DNA of 18,401 nt, from contig CAYZYG010000102.1 in assembly GCA_964481395.1 (NCBI GenBank), positions 1 through 18,401 on the forward strand. Direction: 5' to 3'. Both the position numbers and the translations under genes were made by a program. Below are positions 7,063 through 13,244 of the stretch, in pieces; within the stretch, counting starts at the first letter, position 1; every line of letters starts with the position of its first letter. The notes under the pieces were generated by a model, which saw only the letters and a list, made by a program, of their open reading frames with translations, did not search any database and was not told the DNA's origin. The stretch is from JBFMFH01 sp964481395 (lineage in GTDB: Bacteria; Acidobacteriota; Vicinamibacteria; Vicinamibacterales; JAKQTR01).

Positions 7063-7947
7063 ATGACTCGACCCGTGGCGGGCGGCCTGCTGCTGGCACT
7101 GCTGTTGCCGGTCTGGGCGGCCTCGCAGTCACCGTACGCCCTGCTTTCCGCGAAGACCGACTCTGACGAGCGGTGGGCGCCGATCAACGCGCTGAAGGCC
7201 CAGGCGCCCGAACTGGCCAAGCGCTTCGCGCCTCACGTGCACGAGAACCAGAAGGGCGAGCGAATGCCCTACCGGCTGTTTTCACCTGCGCGGATCGAGC
7301 CGGGCCGGACCTATCCGCTCGTCGTGTTCCTCCACGGGGCGGCCGGCAGCGGCACCGACAACGAGAAACAGCTCCAGGGCGGGAACCTGTACGGAGCGAT
7401 GGTGTGGGCCCTGGCCGAAACCCAGGCGAAGCACCCGGCGTTCGTCGTGGTTCCGCAGAGCGACTGGAACTGGCCCTGCACGCTCTTCGACCCGAAGAAC
7501 CCCCCGAAAACGGCCGCCGACATCAAGTTGTGCGCGCCCGAGGCGATCGGCATCGGGGCCCGGCTGGCGTTCGAGGTCATCGACAGCCTGCTGGGGACGC
7601 GTCCCATCGACCGTGGGCGGATCTACGTGACGGGCCACTCGATGGGCGGGGCTGGCACGTGGCACATGATCGCGCATCGCCCGCGCTTCTTCGCGGCGGC
7701 CGTGCCTGTCTGCGGGCGCGGGATTCCCGAGCTGGCGCCGCAGATGAAGGACACCCCGGTCTGGAATTTCCACGGGACGAAGGACGAGGTTGAACCGGTC
7801 GCCTCGTCCCGGGTGCTCATCGAGGCCATCCGGAAGGCGGGCGGGGACCCGCGGCACACGGAGTACGCGGACCTCGGCCACACGGTGTTCGCGTGGGCGT
7901 ACACCGAGCCGGCCCTGGTCGAGTGGCTGTTCGCCCAGAAACGGTAG
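7063..7947 (+). CDS. Secreted alpha/beta hydrolase, predicted peptidase/esterase (COG4099-like)
   Basis: A 294-residue protein with a signal peptide (about 1-21, ending WAASQ). The alpha/beta-hydrolase core shows the oxyanion strand PLVVFLHGAAGSG (HG at 91-92), nucleophile Ser193 in GHSMGG, a likely catalytic Asp241 in FHGTKDEVEP, and His273 in LGHTVFAW. The arrangement matches the PHB-depolymerase/feruloyl-esterase-like group often annotated as phospholipase, carboxylesterase or predicted peptidase. It probably cleaves an ester bond in the periplasm or outside the cell; the substrate is not determinable. The start at 7063 has GGGAGG 6 nt upstream and sits directly at the signal peptide. It is transcribed alone; the next gene begins 158 bp downstream. 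Confidence 0.87.
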   Translation: MTRPVAGGLLLALLLPVWAASQSPYALLSAKTDSDERWAPINALKAQAPELAKRFAPHVHENQKGERMPYRLFSPARIEPGRTYPLVVFLHGAAGSGTDNEKQLQGGNLYGAMVWALAETQAKHPAFVVVPQSDWNWPCTLFDPKNPPKTAADIKLCAPEAIGIGARLAFEVIDSLLGTRPIDRGRIYVTGHSMGGAGTWHMIAHRPRFFAAAVPVCGRGIPELAPQMKDTPVWNFHGTKDEVEPVASSRVLIEAIRKAGGDPRHTEYADLGHTVFAWAYTEPALVEWLFAQKR

Positions 7948-8105
7948 CGCCGGATCCTGCACGCAGGCGACCGGTGCCTGCACGCCCCGCGCCGCTGCCG
8001 GAGTCGGTGCCTCACCTTCTGGTGTCGTGCCCTACAGTGGAAGCCGGACCGACGCCCGCCGAGTCAGTGGCGGGGGAGCGTCCGGCCCGCAGGAGAGGGC
8101 ACACC

Positions 8106-8714
8106 ATGAATGGCGCCGCCGGAATCGCCAGGCGGACCGCATCCCAACCGGTCACGCCCATGCAGGACTACCGCATCGACGGATGGCTCATCCAGCCGGC
8201 CCTCAACCGGCTCGTGAGAGGTGCCACCGCGATCCGGGTCCGTCCCCAGCTCATCGACGTCCTGGGGTGTCTCGCCACCAGGCCGGGCATCGTCGTGTCG
8301 AAAGAGCAACTGCTGGCGCTCGTGTGGAGCGACCGCTTCGTCGCGGCGTCTGGCGTCGCGCGGTGCGTCGCCGAGCTGCGGCAGGTGCTCGCGGACGACG
8401 CCCGGCAGCCCAAGATCATCGAGACCATCTCGAAGCGGGGATACCGGCTGATCGCCCGCGTCGAGCCGGCTGCCGAGCCCGAGCCCGAGCCAGGCCCTCC
8501 GGACGCCGGGCAGCATCCGACGCCCGCGCCGCCACCGCCACAGGTGCCGGCGACGGGCAGCGAGGGCTGCGCGGGAGCGACGCCGGTGCGGGACGCCGCA
8601 TGCGTGGAGAGCCGTGCGTGGTGGAGCCACCTGGCGACCGCGGTCCGGTCGCTGGCGATGAGCGGCGTCGTGTCGGCGCTCGTGCGCCACGTGTCGAGAG
8701 ACGTCTTCCGATGA
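8106..8714 (+). CDS. CadC-like winged-helix DNA-binding protein with short C-terminal tail
   Basis: A 202-residue protein. Residues 22-119 form an OmpR/PhoB-type winged-helix domain (Trans_reg_C). They run from YRIDGWLIQPALNRLV, through the helix VSKEQLLALVW and the recognition helix around SGVARCVAELRQVL, to the wing ISKRGYRLIA. There is no receiver domain. After a Pro/Glu-rich linker (about 120-150) only about 50 residues follow, with no convincing membrane helix. Many acidobacterial relatives continue into membrane and TPR or propeller sensor domains, so this one may be naturally short or truncated. ATG 8106 is chosen because AGGAGAGG lies just upstream. It is on the same strand as, and 58 bp before, the LytS-type kinase operon, and may regulate or accompany it. 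Confidence 0.8.
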   Translation: MNGAAGIARRTASQPVTPMQDYRIDGWLIQPALNRLVRGATAIRVRPQLIDVLGCLATRPGIVVSKEQLLALVWSDRFVAASGVARCVAELRQVLADDARQPKIIETISKRGYRLIARVEPAAEPEPEPGPPDAGQHPTPAPPPPQVPATGSEGCAGATPVRDAACVESRAWWSHLATAVRSLAMSGVVSALVRHVSRDVFR

Positions 8715-8734
8715 GCGGGGCGCCGCCAACTCGT

Positions 8735-8740
8735 TCATAA
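8735..8740 (+). promoter_or_regulatory. Candidate -10 element before the signalling operon
   Basis: CATAAT at 8735-8740 lies 32 bp before the first kinase ATG (8773), in the only AT-rich stretch of the 58-bp gap after the winged-helix gene. No clear -35 is visible. If functional, the kinase operon has its own promoter as well as possible read-through. Confidence 0.3.
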
Positions 8741-8772
8741 TGCAGCCCGGCCGGTCGCCGTCAGGTGCCGTC

Positions 8773-9888
8773 ATGAAACCCGGACTCGCCAGGGGGATCC
8801 TGGTCGCCGCCGTCTTCGCGCTGCTCGCAGCCGTCACGATCGCGGGCCACTACTTTTCCGAGCAGGGGCTCGCGCCGCCGCCGTCGAAGGTGAAGGGCCT
8901 CGACCTCGTGTTCTGGAGCAGCTTCCGCTACTACCTGGCCTGGGTCCTGTGTGCGCCCGCGGTGCTGTGGCTGGGCCGCCGGGTGCCGATCGTCCGCCGA
9001 CGCTGGGGCTGGGCCGTTGCGCTTCACCTTATGATGCCGGTCGCGGTCGCCTTGCCGTTCTTCACCTTCCGGCTGCTGCTCAACGCCGCCCTCACGTTCA
9101 GCAGTCCTCCGCTTCATGTCGTCTCCCTCTTCTGGTGGCGCATCGTCACGATGGAGAGCGCGAGCATCGCCCCGATCTACTGGCTCCTCATCGCCATCGG
9201 CCAGGTCATCCAGATCCGCCGGGACGATCGGGCCGGTCAGCTCAGGCGCATCGAGCTGCAGCGGTCGCTCGATGCGGCCCAGCTCGACTCCCTGCGGATG
9301 CGGCTCCAGCCGCACTTCCTCTTCAACACGCTCAACGCCATGGGCGCCCTGGCCCGGGAGGGCGACACCGACGACGTGGTGCAGATGGTGGACCACGTGG
9401 GCACGCTGCTCCGCCTCTCGATGGAGACGAGCGGCCGCCAGTTCGTGACGCTGGACGATGAACTGCGGCTGCTCGACGCGTATCTGGCCATCGAGGAGGT
9501 TCGGTACAGGGACCGGCTGGTCGTCGAGCGACGTATTGCACCGGAAGCCGGCGGCTCCCTCGTGCCGAGCCTGATCCTCCAGCCGCTCGTCCAGAACGCG
9601 ATCACTCACGCACTGGCGCAGCGGATCGATCCGACGACGCTCGAGATTTCTGCGCGCCGGGATGCGACGCACCTCGACGTGACGGTTCGTGACAATGGGC
9701 CCGGCCTGCCGTCCGGGTGGACGCTGGCGTCCAGTGCCGGCCGTGGGCTGCGCACCGTCGCGGCGCGGTTGCGCGCGCTCTACGGCGAGGCGGCGCGGCT
9801 CGACGTCGGCGGAGCGCCTGGCGGGGGCACCATCGTCGGGCTTCGCCTGCCCCTTGATGCGGGAGCTGCGCTGACCGGCCGGAGTTGA
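8773..9888 (+). CDS. LytS/YehU-type sensor histidine kinase (first of two)
   Basis: A 371-residue membrane kinase. About four membrane segments (8-25, 50-69, 80-105, 130-148) precede a short coiled helix and a His_kinase domain. The phosphoacceptor is His181 in LQPHFLFNTLNAM. A HATPase_c domain follows with N-box LVQNAITHAL (Asn275), G1 DNGPGLP (307-313) and G2 GRGL (323-326). It would phosphorylate the response regulator encoded 4 bp downstream. The N-box has Gln274 where this family normally has Glu (compare ENSIKHG in the second kinase), plus Thr and Ala in place of Lys and Gly, so ATP handling may be weakened. ATG 8773 is preferred over in-frame ATG 8740, which lacks a ribosome binding site and overlaps the candidate -10; AGGTG lies 6 nt before 8773. 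No periplasmic sensor domain is visible, so the signal is probably sensed in the membrane. Confidence 0.88.
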   Translation: MKPGLARGILVAAVFALLAAVTIAGHYFSEQGLAPPPSKVKGLDLVFWSSFRYYLAWVLCAPAVLWLGRRVPIVRRRWGWAVALHLMMPVAVALPFFTFRLLLNAALTFSSPPLHVVSLFWWRIVTMESASIAPIYWLLIAIGQVIQIRRDDRAGQLRRIELQRSLDAAQLDSLRMRLQPHFLFNTLNAMGALAREGDTDDVVQMVDHVGTLLRLSMETSGRQFVTLDDELRLLDAYLAIEEVRYRDRLVVERRIAPEAGGSLVPSLILQPLVQNAITHALAQRIDPTTLEISARRDATHLDVTVRDNGPGLPSGWTLASSAGRGLRTVAARLRALYGEAARLDVGGAPGGGTIVGLRLPLDAGAALTGRS

Positions 9889-9892
9889 GTCA

Positions 9893-10705
9893 ATGGATCG
9901 CGTGACCACGATCATCGTCGATGACGAGGTGCTGGCTCGACGGGGGCTCAAGACGCTGGTCGAGCGGCGTCCCGAGCTTGCGGTCGTGTCGCTCTGCGCC
10001 AACGGCCGCGACGCGATCCAGAAGATTGCCGAGATGAAGCCGGACGTCGTGCTGCTGGACATCCAGATGCCGGAGATCTCGGGGTTCGACGTGCTGGAGC
10101 GTCTGCCGCGGGACGTGCTGCCGGTGGTGATCTTCGTGACGGCGTACGACGAGTACGCGATCCGGGCGTTCGAGGCCCGAGCCCTCGACTACCTGCTGAA
10201 ACCGGTGTCGCAGAAGCGGCTCGACCAGGCGCTGGACCGGGCGGTCGCGAGGGTGAAGGACCGGAGGCTGGCCGAGTACGGGCAGACGCTGCTCGCCGCC
10301 GTCGCGGACCTGCGGGGCGCGGCGAGCGAGGGGACCGCTGGCGTGTCTCCCGGGGGGCGGCTCGAGCGGATCATGGTGAAGAGCGGCGCGGCCATCCAGT
10401 TCGTGGAGGTGGCCGACATCGAATGGATCGAGGGCGCCGACTACTACGTGACGCTGCACGCGGGCGGAAAGGAGCACCTCTATCGCGAGAGCCTGAAGCA
10501 TCTCGAGGAACGGCTCGATCCCACGCAATTCGTGCGCATTCACCAGTCCGCCATCGTCAACCTCGCGAAGCTGCGGGAAATCCGGCGGGGGTTCGGCGGC
10601 GACTACGCCGTGGTCCTCGAGAGCGGGCGGCGTCTGCCGGTGAGCCGCCGCCGGAAGAAGGACCTGCTCGACCTCGGAGCGGCGCGCTTCGGGCTGAAGG
10701 GGTGA
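9893..10705 (+). CDS. LytTR-family response regulator
   Basis: A 270-residue two-domain regulator. The receiver domain (about 5-120) has the acidic pair Asp10-Asp11, phosphoacceptor Asp56 in VVLLDIQMP, Thr83 in FVTAYDEYA and Lys103 in LLKP. A linker (about 121-157) leads to a LytTR DNA-binding domain (about 158-262), recognisable from ADIEWIEGADYYVTLH, FVRIHQSAIVNLAKL and LPVSRRRKKDL. Phosphorylation would promote dimerisation and binding to paired direct repeats upstream of target genes. It starts 4 bp after the first kinase, with GGAG of its ribosome binding site inside that kinase's last codons. It ends 7 bp before the second kinase, so all three are almost certainly one transcript. Confidence 0.94.
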   Translation: MDRVTTIIVDDEVLARRGLKTLVERRPELAVVSLCANGRDAIQKIAEMKPDVVLLDIQMPEISGFDVLERLPRDVLPVVIFVTAYDEYAIRAFEARALDYLLKPVSQKRLDQALDRAVARVKDRRLAEYGQTLLAAVADLRGAASEGTAGVSPGGRLERIMVKSGAAIQFVEVADIEWIEGADYYVTLHAGGKEHLYRESLKHLEERLDPTQFVRIHQSAIVNLAKLREIRRGFGGDYAVVLESGRRLPVSRRRKKDLLDLGAARFGLKG

Positions 10706-10712
10706 CGGGCAC

Positions 10713-11855
10713 ATGAGCGCCGACGCGTCCGTGAGGCCGTGGAACGCGAAGGCGATGTCGCTCTGGGGCATCGTTGCGCTCGCGGCGTGCCTGCTGCTCG
10801 CGCTCCGCTCGACCGGCACGGCGTTCGCCACCCGGGGGCTGGCCGAGGATTTCACGCTCTCCAAGTTCGGCGATCAGGCGGCCTGGGTCGCCTTCTACTA
10901 CCTGATGTGGGCGGTCCTGACGCCCCTCGTCTTTGCGACCGTCCGCCGCCGCCCCATCGAGCGCGGGAACTGGGTCAGGCCCCTGCTCTTCCATCTGCCC
11001 GTCAGCGTAGCCGTCTCGGTGGCTGCCTCGGTCCTGCTGTCGATTCTCTTCGGCGGGCTCTGGCTGCAGAGGGGGTGGCCTACGCTCGACACGCTGCTCT
11101 CGCCGTTCTGGACGCAATACGCCGCGCTGCGGGCGTTCAACGACACGACGATGTACTGGATCGTCCTCGGAGCCGGGCACGCCATCAGGTACTCCGATGA
11201 CGCCCGGATCCGCAGGCTCGAGGCAGCCACCCTGGAACGGGCGCTCGTGTCGGCCCAGGTGGACGCGCTGCGGATGAAGCTGCAGCCTCACTTTCTGTTC
11301 AACACGCTGAACTCGATTTCCTTCCTGGCGATCGAGCGCGACACCGCATCGGTGGTGGCCATGGTCGAACGCCTGGGGAACCTGTTGCGCGCGTCGATCG
11401 CGTCCAACGGCAGGCAGCTCGTGCCGCTGGATGAGGAACTGGCGCTGCTGGACGAGTATCTGGCGATCGAGGAGCTGCGCTTCAAGGATCGCCTGCAGGT
11501 CGTGCGCCGGATCGATCCGGCAGCCCGAGCCGCGCGCGTCCCCAGCCTCGTGCTGCAGCCCATCATCGAGAACTCGATCAAGCACGGGTTTTCCCGGCGT
11601 CTCGACGCGCACCGTCTCGAGATCGACATCGGGCGAGAGGCAAACGCGCTCGTCGTCACGGTCACCGACGATGGTCCGGGACTGCCGGAGGGGTGGGACC
11701 TGGCGACGCATTGCGGGCGCGGGCTGAGGAACGTGCTGGAGCGGCTGGATGCGCTCTACCGGGGCGCGTGGTCGTTCTCGCTCGAGAACGCCGCGGACGG
11801 CGGAGCCGTCGCCCGGCTGCGGATCCCGACCACACCCGTTCTAGAGCGGGGGTGA
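10713..11855 (+). CDS. LytS/YehU-type sensor histidine kinase (second of two)
   Basis: A 380-residue paralogue of the first kinase. Membrane segments lie at about 16-33, 57-76, 90-116 and 143-158. The His_kinase domain has His193 in LQPHFLFNTLNSI. The HATPase_c domain has a canonical N-box IIENSIKHGF (Glu286, Asn287), G1 DDGPGLP (319-325) and G2 GRGL (335-338). All motifs for ATP binding and autophosphorylation look intact, unlike the first kinase. It starts 7 bp after the response regulator, with a G-rich stretch (AAGGGG) about 11 nt before the ATG. Its last codons, for TPVLERG, and its TGA stop (11853-11855) lie in the palindromic repeat array that begins at 11834. The repeat has therefore shaped the C-terminus. 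Heterodimerisation with the first kinase is possible but not shown. Confidence 0.92.
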   Translation: MSADASVRPWNAKAMSLWGIVALAACLLLALRSTGTAFATRGLAEDFTLSKFGDQAAWVAFYYLMWAVLTPLVFATVRRRPIERGNWVRPLLFHLPVSVAVSVAASVLLSILFGGLWLQRGWPTLDTLLSPFWTQYAALRAFNDTTMYWIVLGAGHAIRYSDDARIRRLEAATLERALVSAQVDALRMKLQPHFLFNTLNSISFLAIERDTASVVAMVERLGNLLRASIASNGRQLVPLDEELALLDEYLAIEELRFKDRLQVVRRIDPAARAARVPSLVLQPIIENSIKHGFSRRLDAHRLEIDIGREANALVVTVTDDGPGLPEGWDLATHCGRGLRNVLERLDALYRGAWSFSLENAADGGAVARLRIPTTPVLERG

Positions 11856-11956
11856 TCCCGGGGTGATCCCGGAGTTGCCCCGAACTACCCCCGCTCTGGA
11901 ACGGGGGTGGTCCCGGAGTACCCGGTCCCGGAGTACCCCCGCTCTAGAACGGGGGT
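11834..11956. repeat. Array of 22-bp palindromes and 11-bp units
   Basis: Three copies of one palindrome lie within 123 bp: 11834-11853 (inverted, 20 bp), 11887-11908 and 11935-11956 (22 bp each). The full unit has arms ACCCCCG and CGGGGGT around CTCTAGAA; the middle copy has TCTGGA in place of TCTAGA. Between copies one and two lie three 11-mers, GATCCCGGGGT, GATCCCGGAGT and TGCCCCGAACT. Between copies two and three lie GGTCCCGGAGT twice, split by ACCC. Almost everything is thus built on an 11-bp unit. Outer copies are inverted relative to each other, so the element has terminal inverted repeats of about 20 bp. It contains the stop of the upstream kinase and ends 13 bp before the next gene. 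It is not a CRISPR: spacers are repeated and too short. Confidence 0.85.
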
Positions 11957-11961
11957 ACAAT
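11956..11961 (+). promoter_or_regulatory. Candidate -10 element at the end of the repeat array
   Basis: TACAAT begins on the last base of the third palindrome and lies 8 bp before the oxidoreductase ATG at 11970. That spacing implies a leaderless or near-leaderless transcript; indeed no Shine-Dalgarno sequence is present between them. No -35 hexamer is visible at 16-18 bp, where the repeat itself lies. Confidence 0.35.
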
Positions 11962-11969
11962 CCGCCCCG

Positions 11970-13244
11970 ATGACGACCACCAACAGACGACAGTTCCTGG
12001 TGCGCGCGGCAGCGGCGGCGGCCGGGTTCACGATCGTGCCGCGGCACGTGCTGGGCGGTCAGGGCTTCACGCCGCCGAGCGACCAGCTGACCAAGGCGAT
12101 CATCGGTGTCGGCGGGATGGGCCGCGCGCACCTTCGGTACGAAGGTTCGCGGCTGCTCGCCATCTGCGACGTGGACCGGACCCACCTCACCGAGGTGCTC
12201 GCGATGGCGGGACCCGACGTGAAGGGCTACGCGGACTTCCGCGAGGTGCTCCAGCGCACGGACGTGGACGTCATCCACATCGCAACCCCGCCGCACTGGC
12301 ACGGTCTCATGTCGATCGAAGCGGCGCGCGCCGGCAAGGACATCTGGTGCGAGAAGCCGATGACGCGGACGATCGGCGAGGGCATCAGGGTCGTTGACGA
12401 GGTACAGCGGCAGGGGCGCATGTTCCGCGTCAACACGTGGTTCCGTTTCAAGGACCCGTTCTACGGGATGGGCACCGAAGTGAAGCCGCTGAAGAAGGTG
12501 GTGCAAAGCGGCGTACTGGGATGGCCGTTGACGGTCACCGTCAGCGCCAGCACGGGGTACGACTGGAAGTTCTACTGGAGCGGACGGACGGATCTGGTGC
12601 CTCAGCCCGTGCCGCCCGAACTGGACTACGAGATGTGGCTCGGGCCGGCGCCCTACAAGCCGTACGCGCCGCACCGTGTGCACGGCACCTTCCGCGGCTA
12701 CTGGGACTACGACGGCGGCGGCCTCGGCGACATGGGCCAGCACTACCTCGATCCGGTGCAGTACATCCTCGACAAGGACGAGACGAGCCCGGTGCGCGTC
12801 GACGTCGACGCGCCGCAGCAGCACTACGACGCGGCCGGATCGTGGCGGCGGATCGAATTCACCTACGCCGACGGGTGCCGCATCATCCTCGACGGCGAGA
12901 ACCGCGACACGGAAGCCGCCTACATCCAGGGCCCGTACGGGCGGATCGACCGCGGGTTCCGTTCGAACGTGCCGCGTCTCAGGGAGTTGCTCGCCTCGAT
13001 TCCGGATCCGGAGCCGCAGGACCCCACCTTCTCGGAAGCCGTGCGCACGCGCCGGAAGTTCCCGCTGAACGAAGTGAACGCGCACCGATCGTGCACGCTG
13101 GTGAATCTGGGCGTCATCGCCGTTCGACTCAACCGGACGCTCCACTACGATCCGGAGCGCCAGCGCTTCCGGGATGACGACGCCGCGAACCGGCTGATCG
13201 ATCAGCCGATGCGTGCGCCGTGGACGCTCGGAGGGAGGGCGTGA
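11970..13244 (+). CDS. Tat-exported Gfo/Idh/MocA family oxidoreductase
   Basis: A 424-residue protein. The N-terminus TTTNRRQFLVRAAAAAAGF is a twin-arginine signal (RRQFL), so it is exported folded with its cofactor. The Rossmann domain has GVGGMG (46-51) and the family motif EKP (128-130). The C-terminal Gfo/Idh domain has GGGLGDMGQHYLD (249-261), whose Asp254 and His258 fit the usual active-site positions. Members oxidise or reduce sugars with tightly bound NAD(P). Exported acidobacterial and Bacteroidota members are linked to C3 oxidation of glycosides. Pairing with a DUF1080 protein whose ATG overlaps this stop (TGATG) supports that role. ATG 11970 is preferred because the in-frame extension to 11907 is encoded by the repeat array (VPEYPVPEYP) and would bury the Tat signal. 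Confidence 0.9.
   Translation: MTTTNRRQFLVRAAAAAAGFTIVPRHVLGGQGFTPPSDQLTKAIIGVGGMGRAHLRYEGSRLLAICDVDRTHLTEVLAMAGPDVKGYADFREVLQRTDVDVIHIATPPHWHGLMSIEAARAGKDIWCEKPMTRTIGEGIRVVDEVQRQGRMFRVNTWFRFKDPFYGMGTEVKPLKKVVQSGVLGWPLTVTVSASTGYDWKFYWSGRTDLVPQPVPPELDYEMWLGPAPYKPYAPHRVHGTFRGYWDYDGGGLGDMGQHYLDPVQYILDKDETSPVRVDVDAPQQHYDAAGSWRRIEFTYADGCRIILDGENRDTEAAYIQGPYGRIDRGFRSNVPRLRELLASIPDPEPQDPTFSEAVRTRRKFPLNEVNAHRSCTLVNLGVIAVRLNRTLHYDPERQRFRDDDAANRLIDQPMRAPWTLGGRA

Noticed and set aside
11834..11956. CRISPR-like array
   Set aside because: The intervals between palindromes are 33 and 26 bp but are themselves made of repeated 11-mers, one copy is inverted, only three copies exist, and no cas gene is near.
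11907..11969. N-terminal extension of the Gfo/Idh oxidoreductase
   Set aside because: It is encoded by the repeat array (giving VPEYPVPEYP), lacks a ribosome binding site and would place 21 residues before a typical Tat signal.
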